DNA of 49,500 nucleotides from Mesostigma viride (lineage: Eukaryota; Streptophyta; Mesostigmatophyceae; Mesostigmatales; Mesostigmataceae): positions 12,226,563 through 12,276,062 of the forward strand of contig RPFO01000213.1 of the NCBI GenBank assembly GCA_009746045.1. The letters run 5' to 3'. The notes beneath the pieces were generated by a model. The model did not search any database and was not told the DNA's origin. It saw only the letters and a list, made by a program, of their open reading frames with translations. The position numbers and the translations under genes were made by a program. Every line of letters starts with the position of its first letter. Position 1 is the stretch's first letter. Shown piece after piece: positions 40,218-48,749 of the stretch.

Positions 40218-40526
40218 CTAGGGGGAGAAGAAGGCGGGAGTAGCAAAAACTAGGGCCTCTACGGGAGGACGACCATGAGGAATAGAACGTACATGTAGGC
40301 CTAAATCTGATTCACTATGGTCTATAAGGAATTGCTGAGCTTCTTCAAAGGTAACAAATTTCTTATACCTAACTACGTTATATGTACGGTTTTGCACTAT
40401 CTTCCTAGCATCTGACCAAGAAAGGAAAATGGCGGACCATTGAGGGGTAATAACTACGTAATATTTGGCTAGGCTGTTATCGCTGGAAGAATGGGAAGGA
40501 GCAGTAAAAGCACGACGCTGGCTCAT
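40218..40526 (-). CDS. Small ORF with RNase H1 N-terminal / viroplasmin-type hybrid-binding domain
   Basis: 102-residue protein on the Gypsy coding strand, between the 5' LTR and (after undoing the inversion) gag. Residues about 21-70 read KYYVVI...SAIFLSWSDARK, VVRYKKFVTFEEAQQFL. The pattern Y-V-V, SW-x-[ED]-A, YKKF-x-T-x-EEA-x-x-FL is that of the domain found at the N-terminus of RNase H1 and in caulimovirus viroplasmin, which binds RNA-DNA hybrids. The sequence has no catalytic RNase H part. Encoded next to an RT it could assist reverse transcription or coat hybrids; that role is inference. The frame is intact, though pol is not. The short Ser/Arg N-terminus may be disordered. Confidence 0.7.
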   Translation of the reverse strand: MSQRRAFTAPSHSSSDNSLAKYYVVITPQWSAIFLSWSDARKIVQNRTYNVVRYKKFVTFEEAQQFLIDHSESDLGLHVRSIPHGRPPVEALVFATPAFFSP

Positions 40527-41059
40527 GGTAACGCACCTGGTGGGTCTTGTGACGTCACGCTAGCAGTATGAGGAGTAGGCGACTTATCTGGATGATCTGA
40601 AGCACCGAAAGCAGCACGAGGGCGGCAATAGTCCAGCGCTCGTCCTAAAATCAGCGACCAGTCTCTCTGCGGGTGCGGCCGTCTAATAAAACAGCAGCAC
40701 GAAGGAAAAAGGTGTCGTCTACCACGACGCTACTCGTCTCACTGTTGCCGAGCCAAACAATTGTCCTCTATCTACGACAGGAAGCAACCATGCGCAGGAA
40801 AACAAAGCGAAGGAGCTATATAGTAAAGCGAAGGGGCTATCTACAAAAGGGTTTATCCGCTGCGAGCAGGTCTAGCTAGCATCTAGGCAGATCGTGTCCC
40901 GAACCGGGCAGCACTACTCTCCCAGCTTGAAGGCGACCCGCCCATTACCTGTCAAGAAAGTGTCGTCTTCGTATCCCTGGACGCGGAAGGGTTCTTGCAA
41001 AGTCTGTGACAAAGGACCGTCGTCTCGCTCTCTACCTACGAAAGTTCCTCCGGAACCAT
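40527..41059 (-). other. Gypsy 5' leader
   Basis: About 530 bases between the 5' LTR and the small ORF. The minus strand just after the LTR reads A then TGGTTCCGGAGG, a likely initiator-Met-type primer site with two mismatches. An ORF that begins in the LTR ends here. Confidence 0.6.
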
Positions 41060-41216
41060 TGTTACGTCCTAAACTTCTACCACCACCTCTACCTCTACCT
41101 CGCCTATAAACCGAACCTAAACTGGTCAGGCCTCCTCTACTCAAACCCCTAGCGAAAGACGAACGAGACGGTGCAGATCTCAATGCATTCACGTATGTAT
41201 TACTATAATACGCCAT
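40914..41216 (-). CDS. LTR-initiated RGG-rich ORF
   Basis: 100-residue frame starting MAYYSNTYVNALRS inside the 5' LTR, crossing the LTR end and primer site and stopping in the leader. It has a GRGRGGGRSLGR Gly/Arg box typical of RNA-binding tails. In the 3' LTR copy (start 18985) the same frame is kept over the shared 52 codons despite a 3-base indel, which hints at coding constraint. Translation is not proven and there is no known family. Could instead be chance. Confidence 0.35.
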   Translation of the reverse strand: MAYYSNTYVNALRSAPSRSSFARGLSRGGLTSLGSVYRRGRGRGGGRSLGRNNGSGGTFVGRERDDGPLSQTLQEPFRVQGYEDDTFLTGNGRVAFKLGE

Positions 41217-41309
41217 AAGCCATTTACACGAACCCGTTTACTCCAGGAATAGAGGAAGGAAACACACTACACTGCCGTGACCCAAGCCTATATGTGTTAA
41301 TTCATTTAA
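41060..41309 (-). repeat. Gypsy 5' LTR, proximal fragment
   Basis: Matches 18832-19078. Interrupted at TTAA (41306-41309) by the DNA transposon; continues at 48434. Confidence 0.92.
41306..41309 (+). repeat. TTAA target duplication, left
   Basis: TTAA here and at 48430-48433 correspond to the single TTAA at 19075-19078 in the uninterrupted LTR. Confidence 0.92.
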
Positions 41310-41321
41310 GGGGAGGGTCCC
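41310..41321 (+). repeat. Left terminal inverted repeat
   Basis: GGGGAGGGTCCC; partner at 48418-48429 with one mismatch. Confidence 0.85.
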
Positions 41322-41827
41322 ATAGAAATATATCAAAACTTACCCCCCCTAATAACTACAGAACTGCAACTGACAACCACTGAATGATGTTTGGGGACCA
41401 TAAACATGATGTTTGGGCATGCATACCACCACTTGTTGGGGGTACTACCCCCAGCCATACACCGGCTACGAGCTAAAAATAGAAAAAACCCCCCTCCGGG
41501 GCACATCTTGCCCAGAACAGTGGGAGAACCAGTTGCATGAAAAAAGTAATACCCATATAAAAATGTCATGGGACATTGTTTCTACCTAATTGGATCAACA
41601 AAATCAGCACATCCCATTGAGTTATTAATTTTTGGGCCAAAAATACGCTTTTTTAGGCGGGGCGCCCCCATACACACTCATAACACATCAGTTAGGCCTA
41701 AAAAGTAATAGTCAAATTCTGTCATGACCATAGAAGGCACTGTCAAAGTTTGGTGGCATTCTGAGCTCAGCTGTAGCAGTTATTAATTTTGGCAGATGGC
41801 CACCTAGTGGCGCCAAACATGTCAAGT
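41322..41827. other. Transposon 3' flank, no gene
   Basis: About 500 bases between the left terminal repeat and the end of the restored transposase frame. Nothing recognised. Confidence 0.6.
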
Positions 41828-44223
41828 TTAGGACTCCTCATCACTATCACTATCACCCGTCACGCATGTGGGGCAAAACCAGCTCCCCTCGGGCACAGCA
41901 TTCAGGGGGGGTCCATGCACTTCAAATGTAGCCCCTGGTCACACTTCCTGCCCTCACGCTCACCATCACACAACACTATTGGGTTCGCGGCCGGGGAGTT
42001 GGTTTTACAGCACACAAGGCAGGGAGTGTCATCCCACTCCTCCTCCTCCCCCTCCTCCCCCTCACCCTCACCCTCGCTGTCACTGTTGGCGATTGGGGAC
42101 ACACCCCCATATGCCACCCCCTTCTCATAGGTGCACTTGTCCTTTTGCTTGTCGGCCCACTGCAGGCCCTTAGCTAGCATCTCCTTCTTCTTCTCTGCCA
42201 GCTTGAACTCCACCGTCTTCTTCTTGGCTTGCTGCAGCTTCCTATCCCGTGCCAGGGCCGCCAGCTGCAGCAGCAGGGAGGGTTGAAACACAATGCCGAG
42301 AAGGCCAGCAAGGCGGACCCACCAGTCATCCCCAAACTGCGCCCGCAAGATGCCAATAGCCATGGAAGCAGGGTATAGCAAACCAGGAAAGCCACCCTTG
42401 CCACGTGGGGTGGACGCCACCTGAACTGAGTGCACCCACTCATTCAAGTTGCTGCTGCCCTCATGGCAGCAGCCCTGCAATATCTCCTCGGTAGTCTTGC
42501 CCTCCCACACCTTCTTCACAATGGCCAGCACATCCACTGTCCGCCCCCTCACAATCACCTCCCTCGCCATCCCAGGCTTGCCCTCACACCACTGCACCTC
42601 CGTGACCACCCCATCCTTCAGTTGGTGGTTGGGCCAATTGGGGCAATCATCGTGGTCGCCAAAGTAATGCTGCAATGCATTGCTCATAGCGCCCACAAGG
42701 TGGCGCGGCCCCATGTGCCAGTTTGCCCTGATGCATGCGCGGTAACCATAGGTCATGCTAGTGAGCTGCTGAGGGGTGAGCACATTCCTGACACCTTTCA
42801 GGTGGTCCTTCTTGGCTCGAAGCAGTGCAGCATACAAGGTGCCAGAGAGGTGGTTGAGGTCATTCAACTTCTTGGGGATGTGCTTGCTAGCCTTTAGTGC
42901 ATCAGACTGCTGCACACGCGCGAACCACGTGGTGTCCCCATCACTCACAACCGTGGCAGCATACAAACGCTGCTCTTGGGGCTTGTCTGCAACCACTTTC
43001 TCACCAGGGGCCCCTACTGCTGCATGCATCACCATGCCCGTGCGCACCCCTGCCTGTAAGGACTGCAGCTCCTCCAGCATATACACTGCCCCCTCCCCCT
43101 CCATGCTCCTGCTGCTGCCCTCCGTGTTATTCCAGCAGTTGTCATGTGGGGCTACAGGAATGCCTGCGCGCTTGGCTGCTGCACACTTGGGACAGAATTT
43201 GGAGCTAATATGGTGTGCGATTACCAGCTTGGTGCCTGCGTGGATTAGGCACTGCTGGCCCCACAAGGAGTGGAACCCCCTAGTCAGCCATGACCCGTCT
43301 ATGGAGGTGTCACAACCCTGCCTCCCCTTTGCATCCACACGGTGCTTCCCCTTCTCTTGCTCATACAGCCTGGCCTGCTCCCTGTTCTGCACGATGACCC
43401 GCTTGAGTTCAAGGATAACCTCTGATGCCACTTGCATCACATCCCGCCCCCATTTCCCCTTGCCCACGAAAGGGAACTCCACCCCCAAGAACGTGGCTAC
43501 CCGCATGAGCGTGGGGCGTGGGACAGCAAAGAAAACAGCGGACGCAGCCCACAAAGTGGCCATGGGGTTGCGTGCAGCCTGCCTTAGCTGTGCCACGGGT
43601 GCGTTGATAGCAACAGTGTGGCGGTATGGTGCACCCTCGCTGCCCTTGCAGAAGCGGTTTTGACAGGCCACAAGAATGCAGGGTGGATCCCCGGGACGCT
43701 GGACAGGTTGCTTGAACATTTTGCAGGTGAGCTTGTGACAACGAGGGCAAGCTTGGGCTGCCACAATACCTGCCAAGACAGCAACATCGATGATCAAACG
43801 AGGCGTGCCGAATTCCTCGCCTTGGGCAGGGTCCAGGCCGACGTCGGTCTTGCGAAGTTTCCCATTACTGCCGCGCTCCAGGGGCGAAAATGACAGCCGC
43901 ATCTGCGGCCCAGACTTGCGCTTTGCGGGATGTTTTTTCGGGGTGACTGCTTCCGCGCTTGCTGAACCGCTGGCGGGCTTCCGTGGCGCATTGGGCAGTT
44001 GCGTAGCTATGGAGTCCGCCGTAACGCTGGGCTTCGCAACCGCTTTATGTTGCTGCTTAATGCGACGTCCTGGCCCTCTGTTCGCCAAATTCACTGCGCC
44101 CGGCGGTCTGCCCCGTCCCCTAGCCGCTGGCGCTGACGCGGCTATCCGCGCTGCCAGGCTGCCACCACTTGTGCTCGTCCACCTCTGTTTAGCCGCTGCC
44201 ACTCTTGCTGTTGGTCGCACCAT
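41828..44223 (-). CDS. Kolobok/Mutator-domain transposase with C-terminal PHD finger
   Basis: Starts at ATG 44223. A basic N-terminus (about 1-110) is followed by a Cys/His region (CPRCHKLTCKMF, 160s) and a D-D-E transposase core: DGSW (Asp about 309), CPKC, SRSMEGEGA, VVSDGDTTW (Asp about 428) and SNLNEW (Glu about 595). Family knowledge: DGSW...SDGD...E with CxxC is the catalytic layout of Mutator-like domains. The open frame stops at 41902 (773 residues) in the middle of a PHD finger (CLVC...VLCDG...C...HLKC). One extra C in the C7 run at 41905-41911 lets the frame continue to WFCPTC and a stop at 41828-41830, completing the C4HC3 motif. So either a frameshift mutation, a sequence error or slippage truncates the PHD finger. 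A PHD finger could direct insertion to histone-marked chromatin (inference). Confidence 0.75.
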
Positions 44224-44489
44224 TTCCTCCCTAAACTACGCCCCCCCTAAAATCTGGCCCAAACGATCTATCTGTCGACGGTCGGAATGAAGCCGGTATA
44301 TGGCTTCTTATCATTCGGAAAACGATATTTAATTATAGTTTCTACTTCCTTCGGCAGTTCCTTGGCCGCACCCTCATCGTGCCAGCCCATTTTAGCCGCA
44401 AAATGGCGATATGTTTGGATTGGGAGAGGAGACTAATGGGTTTTACACAATGCCTTGTGCTTGGCCTTGCTACCCACACACCTTGCAGG
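44224..44489. other. Transposase 5' region
   Basis: Likely promoter side of the transposase; no defined motif recognised. Confidence 0.4.
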
Positions 44490-45219
44490 TGCTGAAAGAA
44501 AGAGAGGTTGAAGACAATTTACGTGGAAGAATAAATGGCTTTATTAGAATATAATAGTTGGAGAAGAGCTTGAATGGAGGTTGAATGGAGGTACCTGCCC
44601 TTAGGGGGCAGTTTCCTTTTATACCATTTAGGCTAGGAAGGATGACATCAGCAATGACATCATCACAGAAGCTTGTAGAAACATCCTAGCATATTCCTAG
44701 CATATTCCCAGCATATTCTCAGTATATTCCAGGAATATTCCTGGCATATTCTTAGAACATTCCTAGAACATTCTAGACATGATCCAAAGAGCTGGCATAA
44801 TAGCTAGATGCCAAGTGTCTACGTAATAATGTGCCACATAACATGATTAATAAAGTGACACATCTCTTCTCCTTGGAGTGACAAGTGTCATGCAATGAGT
44901 CTACCCACTTGTCATCATGTAAGTCATAACATGTGTCATCATGAGCTTCCAACACTTGTCAGCTCATGGACCAAACACTTGTCCAATAGGCCATAGCACC
45001 ACTTGTCAATCAAATACGTGATGCTACTAGGCTGACTCAGGTTACAAGTCATCCATGTCCAAGTATAGGACTATGGCACATGAATATTGATCAGCTCATT
45101 GAGCCTGTTCCATCTAGCTCATCATAGCTATCAAATTCCCAGTCCATATGGAATAAATCCAACAAGAAATAAATCAGGCTGGGATATATTGTGGCCAGGT
45201 GGATATAATATCCCTAACA
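44490..45219 (-). repeat. Putative 3' LTR of a Copia-type element within the transposon
   Basis: On the minus strand a purine run, AAGGGGGG, directly precedes TGTTAGGGATATTATATCC (45219), a classic polypurine tract/LTR start. Downstream are an AATAAA signal (near 44533-44538) and a CAGCA end near 44490. The start TGTTAGG is complementary to the CCTAACA that ends the LTR before the primer site at 48117, so both may belong to one family. However, the full partner LTR is missing. Inside are an 11-bp tandem repeat (44682-44777) and a cluster of ACTTGTC motifs (44870-45012). Confidence 0.5.
44682..44777. repeat. 11-bp tandem repeat (ATTCCTAGCAT-like), about 8 units
   Basis: Successive variants of CCTAGCATATT, CCAGCATATT, CTCAGTATATT, CCAGGAATATT and so on. 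Confidence 0.8.
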
Positions 45220-46371
45220 CCCCCCTTAGCCACATGGGCACAAAGCAAAAGATGACTGGGTAGGTGGAATCTCAACACCCCCCTTAACCACATGCTCGTA
45301 GCATGCCGTCCAGTTGCTAGCATAGTGCAACTGAAAATGAAGATGCCGTCCTCGTGAAACGCTTGAAGCTCCAACATGCGGTCATGAGCCGCACTACCGC
45401 CACTGATCCGTCCCCCCCGGCAACGCGAATGAGTGTCCTGCCATAGCAGCAACGCACTAGCTGCCCATCAATCCTGGATGGCTGATACCCAACCCTTAGT
45501 TGGAAAAAGTGCTCTAGATGCGACATTCCCCCCTCACTCAAAGCGGCTGCCCATGGACACAATAGGGCCACACAGTCCCACACATATGATACGGCAACAC
45601 ATGCCAACAAAGAAAGTCCCTATGAGCTAACCCGAACGGTATAGAGGTAGGGTAACGGCAACAACACGTGCTGTACACACACGGAGCAACATAACATACG
45701 CCATCTCACAAAAGAAATGACACCAACATCACGTTTTACGCCAAATAAACGGGGTGAGCAAACAAACATATTGGCAACAAATGCCACACAAACAAGGTAC
45801 AATACAACCTTCAACACAAGACACAGTGGCCATAACAGATAAACGCGCTTCATAGCAAAGAAAACAGGACGTGCAAAACATTACCGCCACAAAGGCGAAC
45901 ACAGGTAACGATTTCTTGGTCACGATTCACAAATCAGTGCCCGAGAGTAAACATTACGTCCGACATTACAGGCTATGCCGAAATGCACAGCCGAATTCGA
46001 CACAAAGGACGTAAACATTTGCATACAAGCAATGCTCTCAGCACAAAACAAAATAACACACGCGTCACAGGCACTTTACTTACGAAAAAAGTCGTAGACG
46101 ACGATACAACGGCGCTTCACTACGCCGCAGACTAGTGCCACAAATAGCGTGCAAAAACTCTGGATATACACTCCAGGTATGTAGAAAACGTCTCGTGGGA
46201 ACAATCCAATAATGCGTGGGCCATCGCCACTGAACGCATGGCAAAATAAACACATAATTGCTGGAAGAACACAAAGAAAGAACCAGAAAACGCACGCTTA
46301 CGGCGCCTCACAATTTCCAGCAAACACGACACAAAAGTCGACATACAAGTTCATTTCCCACAGACAAAACA
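45220..46371. other. Non-coding stretch downstream of the Gag-protease ORF
   Basis: No domain found in any frame. The polypurine/LTR-start motif CCCCCCTTAACCACATG at 45279-45295 is a near copy of CCCCCCTTAGCCACATG at 45220-45236 (both plus strand). Confidence 0.6.
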
Positions 46372-48033
46372 TTAGGGCAACCTTGAGAAGTGGGGTCTGT
46401 GCATCCTGGGCGACAATTTCCAAGGGTCGTTGCAGCTAGCGCAGTTGCACATGCCATAGCCTGGCCGAACACCGTAAACTGACCGACGTGATACCTCGGC
46501 AGCATTTTGCACCTGAGTTGACCGTTGGTGCTTGACAGCACTTTGGCTGACAGGTCGCTGTCCACGACGTGGTCGGCTCGCTCGAGGCCTCGCGCCAGCA
46601 CCGGACTTGGCAGTCCAGGACTTGGAAAAATTTTGCAGCTTGGTCGATTTCGCCCTCGCGTCACGAATTTGTTCCCCCTCAGTTAGGCTGGCAGCGTTCA
46701 AGCGCCGCGCCTTTGGTCTGGTCGCCGGACTTGGGTTACGAGCACCAGTATCACCTGGTATGCTGGCGGCGACAACGCGCTCCGCCTGCACTGGGCTGTT
46801 CTGGACCGCAGTTTCTGGAAGTACTTCAGCGTCTGACACGGAGTTCTCCATTGCGCTGGAAACTTCTCGAATTGGCGTGAACTTCCACTGGGACGGCGCA
46901 GAGTATATAAAGCCACGCAGTGTGCGAGTAATGCCCAGTAGGCCGCCCCCGATCCCGCACACACGGGCAAGCATGGCCAGTATGACCGTTAGGCCCACGG
47001 CCAGCCACTCCGCCGCGTGTCCCGAGGCACGTGAGATGCTGCGCTCGCTGCTCGCCATTTTCTGCCCTTGACAGTCGACGTCCTTGAAGCTCGTCGCCGA
47101 AGATTTCAGCTCTGGGATGGCGTCCATCGCTGCGTCCGCAACGCGCGCGGGCAAAAAGTAGGTGTTGTTCCTCGTCACGATGCTGCAGGGCCTGCTGTCC
47201 AGCACAGCAACCCGCTTGGCGAGGTCGACGTTGTGGCCATCCTTGACGAGCTGGCCGACAGATAAAAGTCGGGTGCTCAGCTTTGGAACGAGCAGCGCGT
47301 TTTGGAGGTGCACGTCTGCCTCCTGGCCCGGCAGCTTCAGCTTGACAGTCCCGATGGCTGTCGCCTTCAGTTTGCCGCCTGAGCCGGCGATGTCCCTGTT
47401 GTGAGGGTGCAGGCACACGAAATCCGACGGGCATGGCGTCATGTGACAGCTCGCTGCAGAATCCAGCACCCAGCTGGTCGGTGCTTTCTTTTCATACTGC
47501 GTGAGTGCAGCAGCATCCGACGGCGATGGCGACTCGGCGATGGTGGCGAAGACGAAGCCGGACCGCTCCGCAGCCTCCTCGGTGATACGCGCCTCGCTGG
47601 CACCTGGTGAGTGCTCCTTTCTCGCTTGGTTCCGTCGCGTTGCCTTGTTCTTGCGTTCTTGCTTCAGCTCCGGATGCTTCTCCCAGCACTGGGTGTCCAC
47701 GTGCCCGGCCTTCTTGCAGTAATTGCACCGCCTCTTTCCTCCACTTTTCTTCGTAGTAGTGTGGAAAACCTGGCCGTTAGGGGAGCCCTCCTTCTTTGCT
47801 TGAGCAGAACGCCTTCCGTGCAGTAGCTCCTCCGCCTCCAGCAGCGCAGTCTTGACCTCCTTTAGCGAATCCTCCTCTCCAGTTAGGACCTTGACCAGGT
47901 CACAATAGGCCGATGCTAAGGCCTTCAACACAGCCTTGATTTCTTCCCATTTCCTCAGAGACCGCCCATCAAACGTTGTGATGGACTTGCTTGTTGCCCG
48001 GAATTGCTTGTAGCACGCTTCCTTGGTAGCCAT
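46372..48033 (-). CDS. Copia-type Gag-protease ORF with novel membrane-segment tail
   Basis: Intact 553-residue frame from ATG 48033. A shortened Gag (about 1-100) is followed by a zinc knuckle, CNYCKKAGHVDTQC (about 103-116). A Copia retropepsin follows, with WVLDSAASCHMT (about 185; Ala replaces the usual Gly) and LLSVGQLVKDGH. Where Copia continues into integrase, RT and RNase H, this protein instead has a hydrophobic stretch (AEWLAVGLTVILAMLARVCG, about 345-365) and then a basic, Ser-rich tail of about 180 residues ending in a small Cys cluster (MCNCASC). No integrase or RT is nearby. It could be the sole gene of a non-autonomous Copia element using the primer site at 48116-48105, or a captured and remodelled gag-pro gene. 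Function of the tail is unknown. Confidence 0.65.
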   Translation of the reverse strand: MATKEACYKQFRATSKSITTFDGRSLRKWEEIKAVLKALASAYCDLVKVLTGEEDSLKEVKTALLEAEELLHGRRSAQAKKEGSPNGQVFHTTTKKSGGKRRCNYCKKAGHVDTQCWEKHPELKQERKNKATRRNQARKEHSPGASEARITEEAAERSGFVFATIAESPSPSDAAALTQYEKKAPTSWVLDSAASCHMTPCPSDFVCLHPHNRDIAGSGGKLKATAIGTVKLKLPGQEADVHLQNALLVPKLSTRLLSVGQLVKDGHNVDLAKRVAVLDSRPCSIVTRNNTYFLPARVADAAMDAIPELKSSATSFKDVDCQGQKMASSERSISRASGHAAEWLAVGLTVILAMLARVCGIGGGLLGITRTLRGFIYSAPSQWKFTPIREVSSAMENSVSDAEVLPETAVQNSPVQAERVVAASIPGDTGARNPSPATRPKARRLNAASLTEGEQIRDARAKSTKLQNFSKSWTAKSGAGARPRASRPRRGQRPVSQSAVKHQRSTQVQNAAEVSRRSVYGVRPGYGMCNCASCNDPWKLSPRMHRPHFSRLP

Positions 48034-48104
48034 GGTGTCTTCAGTCGCCAATGGAACTGGATGTCTCTGGGTTCACAGTGGTCTTCTTGTTCCTCAGTAA
48101 CAAA

Positions 48105-48116
48105 CCTCCGATACCA
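48105..48116 (-). other. Primer-binding site TGGTATCGGAGG
   Basis: Minus strand, directly after CCTAACA; classic initiator-Met primer site of Copia elements, upstream of the Gag-protease ORF. Confidence 0.75.
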
Positions 48117-48417
48117 TGTTAGGAGGGCTTGGCGCATCACGTTGTTGGGGGCCTTTTCGGATTTCGGAGGTGTATGGTCTTCGGCAGCTGCCCCGGCCTC
48201 AAAAAGTAATTTCCGCGACAATATGGAATCCAAATCTTTTTCTGGGCATTCGAACGAGACTTGCCATGCTTTTAAACGCCGCAAAGCCTCCGTTTCAAGT
48301 CTGGCATCTCGTCTGGTAGCCGCCATGGCTCGTCCGGAAATATTGCATTTTCACTCACGCACGCAATTTAGGTCGTGGGTACTGGCGGGAATTTTTCGGC
48401 GCCAAAATATTCGCGCC
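48117..48417 (-). other. LTR remnant or transposon right flank
   Basis: Ends CCTAACA before the primer site, so at least part is a 5' LTR. A frame from ATG 48326 (MAATRRDARLE...) runs through the primer site to 47955 but shows no domain. GGCGGGAATTTTTCGGCGCCAAAA (split: GGCGGGAA at 48385-48392 and TTTCGGCGCC at 48395-48404) resembles E2F sites. Confidence 0.4.
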
Positions 48418-48429
48418 GGGACCGTCCCC
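48418..48429 (-). repeat. Right terminal inverted repeat
   Basis: GGGACCGTCCCC on the plus strand, complementary to the left end with one mismatch; followed by TTAA. Confidence 0.85.
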
Positions 48430-48433
48430 TTAA

Positions 48434-48737
48434 CACACGCCGAGTGCCAACACAAGAGGTAGAACGTGCATAAATGGCCACCAACGGTCCAACCTGCTCG
48501 GGCCGACCTGGCCCTCGCCTACAATTGCACAGATGCACGCTGGTCCACTACATTCTCCCCGAAGGATAAGGACCACTAATAAAGTACGCGGCGCGACGCC
48601 AAAAGCATCCAAGGCACCACAGTACTGCTACGAGGACAACAGTGTCCTAGTACGAACTACAAGTAACCCTAGGAACGACCAAGGCAAGGGACCTAATTTA
48701 CGTCCGTAACTACAACGAATTGTTACGCGACGTAATA
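48434..48737 (-). repeat. Gypsy 5' LTR, distal fragment
   Basis: Matches 19079-19382 and ends GACGTAATA (one change from GACGTAACA). With 41060-41309 it rebuilds a 554-bp LTR. Confidence 0.92.
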
Positions 48738-48742
48738 TTTGG
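48738..48742 (+). repeat. Target-site duplication TTTGG, right of the Gypsy element
   Basis: Matches 18827-18831. Confidence 0.88.
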
Positions 48743-48749
48743 CTTCGCT

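Larger units (their letters stand above)
41310..48429 (-). mobile_element. Kolobok-like TTAA-target DNA transposon
   Basis: 7,120-bp insertion in the Gypsy 5' LTR, proven by comparison with the intact LTR. Termini GGGGAGGGTCCC (41310-41321) and GGGACCGTCCCC (48418-48429) are inverted repeats matching at 11 of 12 bases. TTAA duplication and G-rich ends fit Kolobok (piggyBac also uses TTAA). The transposase (44223-41828) has a Mutator-like D-D-E catalytic domain, not a piggyBac one, so Kolobok is preferred. The right half contains a Copia-type Gag-protease ORF and LTR-like pieces, either nested insertion or captured cargo. Confidence 0.8.
18832..48737 (-). mobile_element. Large chromodomain Gypsy element with three nested insertions and an internal inversion
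   Basis: The two LTRs (18832-19382, and 41060-41309 joined to 48434-48737) and the TTTGG duplications define it. The overall orientation is minus: a PPT-like G9AGG abuts the 3' LTR at 19383, and a PBS-like TGGTTCCGGAGG lies one base inside the 5' LTR at 41058-41047. Subtracting nested insertions (23093-25775, 29097-37590 and 41310-48429, each with one TSD copy) leaves about 11.6 kb. Order after undoing the inversion of 28681-40059: LTR, ORF with RNase H1 hybrid-binding domain, gag, protease, RT, RNase H, integrase, chromodomain, ORF X, tandem repeats, ORF Y, LTR. Frameshifts in pol make this copy non-autonomous now. Confidence 0.88.

Noticed and set aside
42430-43663. Plus-strand ORFs of 155-295 residues opposite the transposase
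   Set aside because: Antisense to the D-D-E transposase, whose motifs are clear on the minus strand.
44490-48117. One complete Copia element with both LTRs inside the transposon
   Set aside because: The sequence before the primer site (48117 on) does not match 44490-45219 and no TSD was found; only complementary termini TGTTAGG/CCTAACA agree.
41310-48429. piggyBac assignment from the TTAA duplication
   Set aside because: The transposase has DGSW...SDGD...E with CxxC, a Mutator-like layout, and lacks the piggyBac pattern; Kolobok fits better, though not proven.
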